Notes: a model not told the origin generated them from the sequence alone. 64,000 bases of DNA from 2-02-FULL-47-50 sp964479045 (GCA_964479045.1 CAYZJI010000002.1:1-64000); one strand, 5' to 3'; positions 44,259 through 53,369 are shown, counted from the first letter of the stretch. A program made the numbers and translations.

Positions 44259-46151
44259 CTAATTCAAACTGTCCAGTTCTTCCCAGCGTTGGTAGGCATG
44301 GGCGAGTTCATCATTGAGCTGCTGTAACTGTGCGAGCGTGGAGGTAATCGTGCTTTTGTCCTTTTTGTAAAAGGCTTCGTTGGCGATTTCCTGCTCGATG
44401 GCTTTCTGTTGCTGTTCCAGTTGCTCGATTTTCCCCGGCAGATTGTCCAGTTCACGTTTCTGGTTGTAACTCAGTTTTGTTTTGGACGGAGTTTGTTCGC
44501 GTCTGTTTGGCCCAGGTTTCGGTTGGGATTTTGCCGGTGTTTTTTGTGAGACCGGTTTTAATGTACGCTGCCGTTCCCAGTCTTCATATCCCCCCACATA
44601 TTCTTCAACCTTGCCATCACCTTCAAACGCAATAGTGCTTGTAACTACATCATCCAGAAAAGTCCGATCATGGCTGACCAGCAACAGAGTCCCTTCGTAA
44701 TCAGACAGTAGATCTTCAAGCAGCTCCAGTGTGTCTACATCCAGATCGTTGGTGGGTTCATCCAGGACCAGCATATTGGCCGGTTTGGTGAAGATGCGGG
44801 CGAGTAACAGACGGTTACGCTCACCGCCGGACAGGCTTTTCACCGGTGAATCGATGCGTTCCGGCGGAAACAAAAAATCCTTGAGATAGCTGATGACATG
44901 GCGGGATTTACCGCCCACCTGCACGTAGTCACCGCCGGGACTGATGTTCTGGCGTACAGTTTTATCAAGTTGCAATTGCTCGCGTTGTTGGTCGAAATAG
45001 GCAATTTCAAGTTTCGTTCCCGGCACTATCCTGCCACTGTCCGGTTGCAGTTCACCCAGCAACAGTTTTAACAAGGTGCTTTTGCCGGAACCATTCGGGC
45101 CGATGATGCCAACCCGATCGCCGCGCAGGATGCGCGTGGAAAAATCCCGGATGATCACATGTTCACCATAACTGAAATTGACATGACGCAGATCCACCAC
45201 CAGTTTGCCGGACACTTCACCGGTATCGACTTCAAGATTGACTTTGCCCTGCTGCGAAATACGGCGGCCCTTTTCCTGACGCATGGCCATGAGTTTCCGG
45301 ACCCGGCCTTCATTACGCGTGCGCCGGGCCTTGATCCCTTGCCGGATCCAGATTTCGTGTTCCGCCAGTTTTTTGTCAAAGCGGGCATTGGCTTTTTCCT
45401 CGGCTTCCAGCAGTTCCTCCTTGCGGCGCAGGAAATGATCATAATTACCGGGGAATGAGGTGAGCACGCCGCGATCGAGTTCAATGATGCGGGTGGAGAT
45501 ATGTTTAACCAGTGTACGATCGTGCGTGATGAAGATGAGCGCACCCTGGAATTTCAGCAGGAATTCTTCCAGCCAGTTGATGGAGGCGATGTCCATATGG
45601 TTGGTCGGCTCATCCAGCAATAACAGATCCGGTTCGCTTACGAGTGCCTGCGCCAGCATGACGCGGCGGCGAATACCACCGGAACATTCCTGCATGCGCT
45701 TGTCTTCCGGCAAGGACAGACGGCTCAATACGGTTTCCACTTTCTGGTTGATGTTCCAGCCATGCAAGGCATCAATCTTGTGATGCAGATGTTGTAATTG
45801 CTGCAGCTGTTGCCTGTTATCGGAATTCACTTCATGTACCAGCGTGTGATATTCAGTCAGCAATTGCCCTATCTCACCCAGCCCGGCTGCAACGATTTCA
45901 AAAATGCTGCGTGTGTCATCTTCGGGAACGTCCTGCTGCAGGTAGGATATGCGCAGTGTATCTTTGCGCCAGACTTCACCTTCGTCCGGCTGGGCAATGC
46001 CGGAAATCACCCGGAACAGGGTGGACTTGCCCGCGCCGTTACGGCCAACCAGACAGACCCGTTCACCGGCTGCGATGCGCAGTTCCACCTTGCTGAGCAG
46101 GGGCACATGGCCGTAGGCCAGTGAAACGTTATTGAGAGTAAGAAGAGTCAC
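44259..46151 (-). CDS. uup: ABC-F family ATPase Uup
   Basis: 630 residues. Two ABC domains with Walker A GRNGAGKST and GPNGSGKST, signatures CSGGIRRRV and LSGGERNRL, Walker B LLLLDEPTNHMD and LVLDEPTNDLD, and a linker arm between. The C-terminal coiled coil (about 560-625, KTKLSYNQKRELDNLPGKIEQL onward) is the Uup hallmark that binds DNA. Uup limits precise transposon excision and assists the ribosome. The first signature is CSGG rather than LSGG. Confidence 0.93.
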   Translation of the reverse strand: MTLLTLNNVSLAYGHVPLLSKVELRIAAGERVCLVGRNGAGKSTLFRVISGIAQPDEGEVWRKDTLRISYLQQDVPEDDTRSIFEIVAAGLGEIGQLLTEYHTLVHEVNSDNRQQLQQLQHLHHKIDALHGWNINQKVETVLSRLSLPEDKRMQECSGGIRRRVMLAQALVSEPDLLLLDEPTNHMDIASINWLEEFLLKFQGALIFITHDRTLVKHISTRIIELDRGVLTSFPGNYDHFLRRKEELLEAEEKANARFDKKLAEHEIWIRQGIKARRTRNEGRVRKLMAMRQEKGRRISQQGKVNLEVDTGEVSGKLVVDLRHVNFSYGEHVIIRDFSTRILRGDRVGIIGPNGSGKSTLLKLLLGELQPDSGRIVPGTKLEIAYFDQQREQLQLDKTVRQNISPGGDYVQVGGKSRHVISYLKDFLFPPERIDSPVKSLSGGERNRLLLARIFTKPANMLVLDEPTNDLDVDTLELLEDLLSDYEGTLLLVSHDRTFLDDVVTSTIAFEGDGKVEEYVGGYEDWERQRTLKPVSQKTPAKSQPKPGPNRREQTPSKTKLSYNQKRELDNLPGKIEQLEQQQKAIEQEIANEAFYKKDKSTITSTLAQLQQLNDELAHAYQRWEELDSLN

Positions 46152-46490
46152 GGCTTCCTGATATTATGTCGTTAAATCTGAGTAGATGGCGGGCGCGTAG
46201 CTTACCAATATTTGTACAGCTGAGAAACTTTACTAAAACCTGACCTATATCAAAATTGATGAAACAACAGGATTATTCGAGATTTAAAGTTTCCATCATT
46301 CCGGCGAAAGCGACCCACAGGATGTGGGGAATGCCGCGAGAGGACAGGAAGTCCGTAGCGGCCGGAATCCAGTCAAAATAATTATTTACTGGATGCCGGG
46401 TCAAGCCCGGCATGACGAAATATTTATGCTTGTCTGATATTTTTAATTTTGAGATGAATTCTATCAACAAGATAATGGTGCTGATTTGCC
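46152..46490. other. Gap holding a long composite repeat and a short one
   Basis: 46294-46372 is the long composite type (CATTCCGGCGAAAGCGACCC...), and 46388-46417 is ACTGGATGCCGGGTCAAGCC and its partner. I see no gene or RNA in the remainder. Confidence 0.7.
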
Positions 46491-47675
46491 TTGAAATCCT
46501 ATGATGTGATTATTGCCGGAGGCGGTGCAGCCGGGTTGATGTGTGCGATAGAAGCAGGTAAACGCGGACGTCGGGTGCTGGTAATTGAACGCGCCAACAA
46601 GGCCGGCAAGAAAATCCTGATGTCCGGCGGTGGCCGCTGCAATTTTACCAATCTGCATGTGACGCCGGACCGTTTTCTCTCCGCCAATCCGCAATTCTGC
46701 ATTTCCGCGCTCAGCCGCTATACGCAATGGGATTTTATAGAACTGGTGAAGAAACACCGGATTGCATATCACGAGAAAACCCAGGGCCAGTTGTTCTGTG
46801 ACGACAGCGCACGCGACATTCTCAACATGCTCTTGCGCGAATGTGAAGTTGCCGGTGTGACGATACGTACAGAGTATGAGATTAATCGCGTTGAGCCCGG
46901 AACAACCTGGCGACTGGAAATCAATAATGTTACTTACACCGCCGGTGCTGTAGTAATTGCGACGGGAGGATTGTCCATTCCCAAAATGGGTGGTTCCGGT
47001 TTTGGCTATGAGCTTGCACGTGAACTGGAGATGGAAGTAGTCCCAACCCGGCCCGGTTTGGTGCCATTTGTGATTACCGATGAATACAATGAGTTGACCT
47101 CTGCGTTATCAGGCGTGGCCGTGAATGTCAGGATGACCAGCCATGGGATGTCATTTGTCGATGCCATGCTGTTTACCCATCGTGGTCTGAGCGGCCCTGC
47201 CGCTTTGCAACTTTCAAGTTACTGGCGTGAGGGGGATACTGTGCTGGTTAATCTGCTACCGTCGATCAATGCACGGGAAGTATTGCTGGATGCAAAACGT
47301 GCCCGTCCCCGGATTGTATTACGGACTTTACTTACAGAATATCTGCCCAAAAATCTGGTGGCAACGCTGGAGCTGCGTTGGTGGAATGAGTTGAAGGAGA
47401 AACCCCTGGCAGAATGGACGGACAAGGGCCTGTCCGATATTGCCGAGCGGCTGGAACACTGGATGATCAAACCAGCGGGTACTGAAGGTTATCGTACGGC
47501 AGAAGTTACGCTGGGCGGGGTGGATACCCGTGAGTTGTCTTCCAAGACCATGGAAACGAAAAAATATCCGGGGCTGTACTTCATTGGCGAAGTCGTGGAT
47601 GTGACCGGTCATCTCGGCGGGTTTAATTTTCAGTGGGCCTGGTCGTCCGGCCATGTGGCGGGGCAGGCTGTATGA
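46491..47675 (+). CDS. BaiN/RdsA (YhiN)-family FAD-dependent oxidoreductase
   Basis: 394 residues from a TTG that gives the family start MKSYDVIIAGGGAAGLMCAI. GGGAAG is the FAD-binding loop, GKKILMSGGGRCNFTN is the family signature, and GGVDTRELSSKTMETKKYPG followed by GLYFIGEVVDVTGHLGGFN is the second dinucleotide contact. The family is named for bile-acid flavoproteins, but the substrate in most bacteria is unknown. The GIY-YIG gene overlaps its stop by 4 bases. Confidence 0.88.
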   Translation: MKSYDVIIAGGGAAGLMCAIEAGKRGRRVLVIERANKAGKKILMSGGGRCNFTNLHVTPDRFLSANPQFCISALSRYTQWDFIELVKKHRIAYHEKTQGQLFCDDSARDILNMLLRECEVAGVTIRTEYEINRVEPGTTWRLEINNVTYTAGAVVIATGGLSIPKMGGSGFGYELARELEMEVVPTRPGLVPFVITDEYNELTSALSGVAVNVRMTSHGMSFVDAMLFTHRGLSGPAALQLSSYWREGDTVLVNLLPSINAREVLLDAKRARPRIVLRTLLTEYLPKNLVATLELRWWNELKEKPLAEWTDKGLSDIAERLEHWMIKPAGTEGYRTAEVTLGGVDTRELSSKTMETKKYPGLYFIGEVVDVTGHLGGFNFQWAWSSGHVAGQAV

Positions 47676-47950
47676 GCCACTGGGTTGTGTACATGCTGCG
47701 TTGTTCCGATAAATCGCTTTATACCGGTGTGACAATCGACATAAAAAGACGATTGCATGAACACAATCACGATAATAAGCGCGGTGCCGCCTATACACGC
47801 GGCCGCCGTCCGGTAAAATTGATTTATCATGAAGCACATGAGAACCGCTCGGCTGCCGGCAAACGCGAAGCCGCGATCAAGCGCATGAACCGAACAGAAA
47901 AATTACAGCTGGTGAAAACCGGCAAAATCAGAAAAAAGGGGCAAAAATGA
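47672..47950 (+). CDS. GIY-YIG nuclease family protein (YhbQ/UPF0213-like)
   Basis: 92 residues from ATG 47672, which overlaps the upstream stop (ATGA). VVYMLRCSDKSLYTGVT is the GIY-YIG core (YML...YTG), RRLHEHN has the conserved Arg and His, and EAAIKRMNR holds the Glu. The length is that of YhbQ (about 100). DNA cleavage is likely but its target is not known. It overlaps the next gene by 4 bases. Confidence 0.85.
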   Translation: MSHWVVYMLRCSDKSLYTGVTIDIKRRLHEHNHDNKRGAAYTRGRRPVKLIYHEAHENRSAAGKREAAIKRMNRTEKLQLVKTGKIRKKGQK

Positions 47951-48396
47951 GTCAGGATATGTTGAGCAGAATTTTTGAGATGCAGACTGAGCTGAATGAC
48001 ATTGTCTTTCAAAAAAACCAGTTGCGCGATAATCAGGGCCAGCCCTTGACCATGGCCGCCATTTTTGCAGCGGTGGCTGACAACAAACTCAAGGTGAATG
48101 ATTTGCCGAACCAGTGGCTCGCCAATTATTCACGGGCGATGCGCGAGGAGATCAAGGAACTGGATGCAGATTTGTTGTGGAAGTGGTGGAGCAAGGATGA
48201 AATTGATCTGCAGAATATCCGGGTGGAGTTGATAGATATCCTGCACTTTCTGGTTTCAGCCATGATCTGCGCCGGACTTACACCGGAAAAAGTATTTGAT
48301 GTGTACCGGCAGAAACATGCGGTCAATCTTAACCGGCAGGATACGGGCTACAGTAAACAGTCCAAGACGGAAGATGATAATAAAAACATACAGTAG
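47947..48396 (+). CDS. Dimeric all-alpha dUTP diphosphatase
   Basis: 149 residues. The E-x-x-E/E-x-x-D helices typical of dimeric dUTPases and MazG folds are seen in MREEIKELDADLLWKWWSKDE and NIRVELIDILHFLVSAM, and VFDVYRQKHAVNLNRQDTGY is the end motif of the dUTPase_2 family. It hydrolyses dUTP to dUMP and keeps uracil out of DNA, complementing the Mug glycosylase at 22630. It is the third gene of a coupled operon. Confidence 0.88.
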   Translation: MSQDMLSRIFEMQTELNDIVFQKNQLRDNQGQPLTMAAIFAAVADNKLKVNDLPNQWLANYSRAMREEIKELDADLLWKWWSKDEIDLQNIRVELIDILHFLVSAMICAGLTPEKVFDVYRQKHAVNLNRQDTGYSKQSKTEDDNKNIQ

Positions 48397-48410
48397 TCAG
48401 GAACCAGAAG

Positions 48411-49268
48411 ATGAAAAATAATAATATTCTGAAAAATATCTTGATACCGGTTGTACTGGTTTGTGCAACTCCTGTATACGCAGAAACCATTGACGCCTTG
48501 CTGGACAAGGCGCTTGCCGGGGATCATCGTGATCCGGAGTTTGTGAAACGGGATGTATACCGGCATCCCAAGGAGACCCTGAAGTTTTTCGGTCTGCAGC
48601 CCGACATGACCGTGGTGGAAATCACACCCGCACGTGGCTGGTATACCGAAATTCTCGCGCCGGTTCTGAGAGAACAGGGCGTGTACTACGCTGCCGGGTT
48701 TGCCATGACGTCAAAGAACACCCCGGACTGGCAAAAGGAGATGCAGATTGCATTTGCTGACAAGCTTATGCAACGTCCGGATATCTATGATCATGTTGTG
48801 GTTACCGAACTCGCAGTGCCCGAACGCAGGGTGATTGCTCCACCGGGCAGTGCTGATATGGTGGTGACGTTCCGTAATGTCCATAACTGGATGAAGGCCG
48901 ACACCATCCAGCCCATGCTTGAGATTTTCTACCGCACGTTGAAGCCGGGTGGTGTGCTGGGCATCGTTGAACACCGGGCTGCACCCAAAACGTCTGTCGA
49001 GGACATGATCACTTCCGGTTATGTGACGGAAGAATTTGTGATCCAGCTCGCCAAAGCCATCGGTTTTATGTTTGAGGATTCTTCCGAGGTCAATGCCAAT
49101 CCGCAGGATACCCGTGATCATCCGGATGGGGTCTGGAGCCTGCCACCCACCTTGCGTACCTGCGGCAAACTGGATGGCGGCGCAGCAAAAGACACATGTA
49201 CCGGCAAATTCATGGCGACAGGAGAGTCCGATCGCATGACACTGCGTTTCAGAAAACCGGTGCAATAA
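48411..49268 (+). CDS. Exported class I methyltransferase-like protein
   Basis: 285 residues. A signal peptide (about 1-24, KNILIPVVLVCATPVYA) precedes a Rossmann fold of the methyltransferase type: motif I region TVVEITPARGWYTEILAPVL, then DMVVTFRNVHNW and YRTLKPGGVLGIVEHRA. The usual GxGxG is replaced by TPARG. Similar predicted secreted methyltransferases (COG4798 type) are known, but S-adenosylmethionine is not expected in the periplasm, so the activity is open. The gene lies 15 bases after the dUTPase. Confidence 0.75.
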   Translation: MKNNNILKNILIPVVLVCATPVYAETIDALLDKALAGDHRDPEFVKRDVYRHPKETLKFFGLQPDMTVVEITPARGWYTEILAPVLREQGVYYAAGFAMTSKNTPDWQKEMQIAFADKLMQRPDIYDHVVVTELAVPERRVIAPPGSADMVVTFRNVHNWMKADTIQPMLEIFYRTLKPGGVLGIVEHRAAPKTSVEDMITSGYVTEEFVIQLAKAIGFMFEDSSEVNANPQDTRDHPDGVWSLPPTLRTCGKLDGGAAKDTCTGKFMATGESDRMTLRFRKPVQ

Positions 49269-49391
49269 ACAGCAAATCATCGGGGCATAGGCGGGACACT
49301 CTTGCAGTTAACCCCCCGGGTTTGCGCCTGAGCAGGCTTATCATTAAGCTGTAATCAAAGAAAGATAAATCCGGGCTGGAAACCGGGGGCT

Positions 49392-50696
49392 ATGGGGCAA
49401 GATATATCATCTGACGATATCACAGTGCTCAAGCAGCGTGCTGAAAGCGGCGATGTGAAAGCACAGCTGACGCTGGCCGGAATTTATGAATCCGGAATTG
49501 CAGGCGACAAGAATTATGGTCTTGCGGCACGCTGGTTTCTGGAGGCCGCCAAACAAGGTTCAGCCAAGGCACAATCCACTCTCGGCGAAAAATATCTGCA
49601 CGGCTACGGCGTGGATCAGGACTATGAAAAAGCCGTGTACTGGTTTGACAAGGCCGCCAGACAAAACAATCCTGATGCCATTGCGAGTCTTGGCTGGTGC
49701 TATCAGAACGGTTTTCATTTCAAGCAGGATTATGGCACCGCCTACAACTGGTACATGAAGGCGGCCAGTCTCGGTCATATCAACGCCTGCTTCAATCTGG
49801 GTTACATGTATGCCGAGGGACTGGGCATTGTAAAAAACCCGGCCGAGGCCCTGCGCTGGTATTTACGGGCCGCACAACAGGGACATGATAAAGCGCAGGT
49901 GAATGCCGGTGTCATGTATGAAAAGGGTATTGGTGTTGCACAAAACCTGATCGAAGCTGTGGAGTGGTATCGCAAGGCCGCGAAACAGGGTTACAACAAG
50001 GCCGAATTCAATCTTGCTTCCATGTACGCGCATGGACGCGGCGTGCCCCGTGATCAGTCGGAAGCGGCGGTCTGGTTTCGCCGGGCGGCAGAACAGGGGC
50101 ACAGCCGTGCGCAATATTTTCTGGGTTATTACCTGCTGCATGGTATAGGCGTCAAGCAGAATCTGGTTGAAGCGCGTGAGTGGCTACAACGTGCTGCATC
50201 ACTGGGGTATCGCAAGGCCCAGTATCAACTGGGTAAAATTTATTTTGAGGGTGTGGGAGTTGAGAAAGATTTTACCGATGCCTATGAAATGTTTTTACAT
50301 GCCGCCCTGCAGGAAGATCGGAAGGCACGTTATCGCCTGGGCATAATGTTTGCGCAGGGCACTGGCGTGGAACAGGATTATGGCCGGGCGTTGGACTGGT
50401 TCCGTCAGTCGGCGGAACAGGGATTTGCACCGGCACAATACCGTCTTTCATTACTTTATGCCAAAGGACAGGGGGTGGCCAAGGACATGGTCCAGGCATA
50501 TGCATGGTGTTATACCGCTGCTGCTACAAAACAGAAATATGCTATCGATGCGCTGAAAAAGATTGCCGCCCAGATGGACAATCTGAATCTCGCCGAAGGT
50601 GGCCGCCTTGGCGAAGATTATATTGCAAGGTACAACAAAAACGGGGAAGAGGATGAGTTGTCAGATACTTTGGATATAGAATTGCCGGACATTTAG
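49392..50696 (+). CDS. Sel1-repeat (TPR-like) protein
   Basis: 434 residues with ten consecutive Sel1 repeats of 36 residues, e.g. AKAQSTLGEKYLHGYGVDQD and YEKAVYWFDKAARQN, covering residues about 18-390, then an acidic C-terminus (EEDELSDTLDIELPDI). There is no signal peptide, so it is probably cytosolic. Sel1 proteins are scaffolds for protein-protein contact. Its partners are not evident from the neighbourhood. Confidence 0.88.
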   Translation: MGQDISSDDITVLKQRAESGDVKAQLTLAGIYESGIAGDKNYGLAARWFLEAAKQGSAKAQSTLGEKYLHGYGVDQDYEKAVYWFDKAARQNNPDAIASLGWCYQNGFHFKQDYGTAYNWYMKAASLGHINACFNLGYMYAEGLGIVKNPAEALRWYLRAAQQGHDKAQVNAGVMYEKGIGVAQNLIEAVEWYRKAAKQGYNKAEFNLASMYAHGRGVPRDQSEAAVWFRRAAEQGHSRAQYFLGYYLLHGIGVKQNLVEAREWLQRAASLGYRKAQYQLGKIYFEGVGVEKDFTDAYEMFLHAALQEDRKARYRLGIMFAQGTGVEQDYGRALDWFRQSAEQGFAPAQYRLSLLYAKGQGVAKDMVQAYAWCYTAAATKQKYAIDALKKIAAQMDNLNLAEGGRLGEDYIARYNKNGEEDELSDTLDIELPDI

Positions 50697-50718
50697 CACA
50701 TCTTCTTTCCAGTTTTGT

Positions 50719-50988
50719 TCAGTTGCGTTTGCCACCCCGTGTTTTGCCGCGTGGTTCTTCAAACCTGACACGCAGATACTTGCCTTCCAGAGATTTTCCA
50801 TCCAGCGCACTGATAGCCGCGCGGGCCTCATGCCCTTCCATTTCAACAGTTCCAAAACCACGGCATTTGCGTGTGAAGATATCGGTGGATATCTGTATGG
50901 ATCGCACAGTACCAAATTCTGCAAACAGGGCACGCACAGATTCTTCTGTGGCTGCCACCGGTAGATTACTGATGAACATCTTTTTCAA
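50719..50988 (-). CDS. RRM-domain RNA-binding protein
   Basis: 89 residues from TTG 50988, chosen because GAGGAG lies six bases upstream; ATG 50979 is the alternative. RNP2 is MFISNLP and RNP1 is CRGFGTVEM, so both RNA-binding strands are intact, and a basic tail (RGKTRGGKRN) follows. Bacterial single-RRM proteins of this kind are often cold-induced; here it lies 100 bases after a cold-shock gene on the same strand, with a hairpin between them. Confidence 0.88.
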   Translation of the reverse strand: MKKMFISNLPVAATEESVRALFAEFGTVRSIQISTDIFTRKCRGFGTVEMEGHEARAAISALDGKSLEGKYLRVRFEEPRGKTRGGKRN

Positions 50989-51040
50989 AGGACTCTCCTC
51001 TCCAGGTTTACATGACAGCATCCGGCTGTATAAAAATGAA

Positions 51041-51068
51041 GAAACCTCGCAGGGCACTGCGAGGTTTC
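51041..51068 (-). terminator. Hairpin after the third cold-shock gene
   Basis: GAAACCTCGCAG-GGCA-CTGCGAGGTTTC, a perfect 12-bp stem. On the minus strand it follows the cold-shock stop by 21 bases and is trailed by TTCTTCATTTTTA, so it may be an intrinsic or partial terminator before the RRM gene. Confidence 0.65.
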
Positions 51069-51088
51069 AGTGCGATACAACTGTAAAA

Positions 51089-51295
51089 TCAGGTTTTGGT
51101 GGATACGCGGGTGGCCTGTGGACCTTTCGGGCTGCGCTGCATTTCAAACTGAACGGCCTGGCCCTCAGTCAGGGTTTTGAAACCGTCACCTTCGATTGCA
51201 GAAAAGTGTACAAACACATCCGGACTCCCGTCCGCTGGAGTAATAAAGCCGAAACCTTTGGATTCATTAAACCATTTTACTGTTCCAGTATTCAT
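51089..51295 (-). CDS. Cold-shock protein, CspA family (diverged)
   Basis: 68 residues, MNTGTVKWFNESKGFGFITP and onward, with RNP1 KGFGFI and RNP2 VFVHF. It differs from the two near-identical proteins at 20965 and 30737 in the second half (EGDGFKTLTEGQAVQFEMQR) and lacks their conserved leader. The ribosome site is GAGG. It is a distinct paralogue rather than a recent copy. Confidence 0.94.
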   Translation of the reverse strand: MNTGTVKWFNESKGFGFITPADGSPDVFVHFSAIEGDGFKTLTEGQAVQFEMQRSPKGPQATRVSTKT

Positions 51296-51538
51296 GTAAC
51301 CAACCTCGTTTGAAAATTATTATTAATTATTATGTGCTTTGTGTTGCATATCATGATGAAGTAAATACAGTGATGTACCGGTATGGAACTACTGGACTTC
51401 TGGATACCAACTTGCAAGCGCCATCATCTTAGCCGGGATTGGTGCAAAACACGAGAAATTTAACTGATAATTTTCACAAGCCGTTGACAATAGACAACAA
51501 TTTACTGATTAAACCTGAAGTCAGTCAGGCGGATATAT

Positions 51539-52075
51539 TCAAAGCCGGTGTCGTGAGATACCGGTTTCGGCGCTGATCCACTCACGCAGATACGACAGGC
51601 CTTTTTTATTTCCGCATTCATCTGCAGCGAGCAGATTCCTGTCCGGTCCATAGACTTCTATATGAGGCGTGCCACATACCTTGTAGGAATCAATTCGTGC
51701 CTGCATGGTTTCAGCTTCCTGTGCCGATGAAACCGCGATATTCATACCGGATTCCGGGAAGTGTACCCGTTTGATTAACACATCCTGGCGTTTTTCCAGA
51801 AACGGTTTGAAACCACTCTCCAGTCGTTTACAAATTGAGCAGGTGTCCAGATACACTTCAATGATGGTGTAGTGCCGATCATTTGCGAGTGAATGAAAGG
51901 GTTTTCCCTGCTCAAACAACCCTGAAAATTCGACCCTGGAAATATCCTTCTTGTCATTACGCGCCTGAGCTTGTTGCGGCACAGCAAAGTTACTGCGGTT
52001 ACCCGGAACCGGGCCTCCGTAGTAGTAGAAGTAGAAAAATGCACTACCAATAATGATCCAGATCAGTTTTTGCAT
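51539..52075 (-). CDS. Membrane-anchored thioredoxin-like protein
   Basis: 178 residues from ATG 52075; the open frame extends to 52138 but the shorter start places a membrane anchor (MQKLIWIIIGSAFFYFYYYG) at the N-terminus. IIEVYLDTCSICKRLE carries the CxxC motif, and KVCGTPHIEVYG has the cis-Pro loop of thioredoxins. It probably works on periplasmic disulfides. Its partner cannot be named from context. Confidence 0.72.
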   Translation of the reverse strand: MQKLIWIIIGSAFFYFYYYGGPVPGNRSNFAVPQQAQARNDKKDISRVEFSGLFEQGKPFHSLANDRHYTIIEVYLDTCSICKRLESGFKPFLEKRQDVLIKRVHFPESGMNIAVSSAQEAETMQARIDSYKVCGTPHIEVYGPDRNLLAADECGNKKGLSYLREWISAETGISRHRL

Positions 52076-52197
52076 TTGTTCTTTATCCGGGAACCGCAAA
52101 AGTAAATCAAGTATAACGGTTACATCAACCTTCACCATATCCCTGCGCCTCGTGTGTTATATTTCGGGTTTGATTGATTTCCGGAGAATCTGGCGGT

Positions 52198-52812
52198 ATG
52201 GATCGGACCTATGAAGACTGGGCACGTGATCTGGTGGAAGCCGGGCGCTGGCTCTACGCGCAGGGAATGGTGCCTGCGACCAGCGGCAATTTTTCCGCTC
52301 GCGTTACTCCGGATCGCTACGCAATTACGGTGTCCGGCCGGCACAAAGGCCATCTGACTGTGGCTGACATCATGCAGGTGGATGCACAGGGCCATTCCCA
52401 GGACGGCCGCCGTCCTTCTGCCGAGACAGCATTGCACATGCAGATCTATCAGCGTTATCCTGAGACCGCTGTGATATTGCATCATCATTCCCCCTATGCC
52501 ACGCTATTATCACAACTGGTGTCCGGCGAAGTGGTTTTTGCTGATTACGAAATCCTGAAAGCCTTTCCGGACATCGATACACATGAATCGGTATTACGTC
52601 TTCCGGTATTTGATAACAGCCAGGACATTCCGGAATTGGCCACGCGTGTTGCGGCCTATATGGATGAAAATTCTCCGATCTATGGCTATCTCATCAAGGG
52701 CCATGGACTGTATACCTGGGGCGAAACCATGGACGATGTATTACGGCATGTGGAAGCCTTTGAGTTTCTCTGCAAATGTGAACTGATGAAGAGAGGAGCG
52801 CGAACCTTATGA
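52198..52812 (+). CDS. mtnB: Methylthioribulose-1-phosphate dehydratase
   Basis: 204 residues from ATG 52198. A class II aldolase-fold protein: SGNFSARV, SGRHKGHLT, ILHHHSPYATLLS (zinc His pair) and GHGLYTWGE. It dehydrates 5-methylthioribulose 1-phosphate in the methionine salvage pathway. The gene overlaps mtnD by 4 bases, and mtnD overlaps mtnC by 4 bases, so the three are translationally coupled. Confidence 0.92.
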   Translation: MDRTYEDWARDLVEAGRWLYAQGMVPATSGNFSARVTPDRYAITVSGRHKGHLTVADIMQVDAQGHSQDGRRPSAETALHMQIYQRYPETAVILHHHSPYATLLSQLVSGEVVFADYEILKAFPDIDTHESVLRLPVFDNSQDIPELATRVAAYMDENSPIYGYLIKGHGLYTWGETMDDVLRHVEAFEFLCKCELMKRGARTL

Positions 52813-53369
52813 CCACGCTGACCATTTTCCCGGAAAACGGTAAAGGCCGGGGCGAAACCCTGAGCGATTACAAAGCAATCTCGGCAACGTTGAACAGCGT
52901 CGGCGTGGAGTTCGAACGCTGGGAAGCCAACCAACCGCTGAGCAAAGAGGCCAAACAGGATGAGGTGTTGGCAGCCTATAAGGAATCGATAGACACACTC
53001 AACAAAAAATACGGTTTTAAATCCATCGATGTAGTGGCCCTGAATCCGGACAATCCGGACAAGGCCATGTTTCGCCAGAAATTCCTTGCCGAGCACACGC
53101 ATGCCGATTTTGAAGTGCGGTTCTTTGTCGATGGGAGTGGTCTGTTTTATCTGCATATCGGTGACAAGGTCTATTGTGTGCTGTGTGAAAAAGGCGATCT
53201 CATCAGCGTGCCGGCCAACACCACGCACTGGTTCGACATGGGTGAAAATCCGTATTTCAAGGCCATCCGGTTCTTCACCACACCGGACGGCTGGGTCGGT
53301 AATTTTACCGGCAGTGAAATTGCCAGACAGTTTCCGGATTTCGACAAATTCGTCGCCGCTTACGCGTGA
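52809..53369 (+). CDS. mtnD: Acireductone dioxygenase
   Basis: 186 residues. The cupin metal ligands are in HTHADFEVRFFVDG (His, His, Glu) and the distal TTHWFDMG (His). It converts the acireductone to 2-keto-4-methylthiobutyrate with Fe or to methylthiopropionate with Ni. It is the middle gene of mtnBDC; the start at 52809 is an ATGA overlap. Confidence 0.93.
   Translation: MTTLTIFPENGKGRGETLSDYKAISATLNSVGVEFERWEANQPLSKEAKQDEVLAAYKESIDTLNKKYGFKSIDVVALNPDNPDKAMFRQKFLAEHTHADFEVRFFVDGSGLFYLHIGDKVYCVLCEKGDLISVPANTTHWFDMGENPYFKAIRFFTTPDGWVGNFTGSEIARQFPDFDKFVAAYA

Noticed and set aside
48711..49280. 189-residue minus-strand frame
   Set aside because: Shadow of the exported methyltransferase-like gene, with no start signals.
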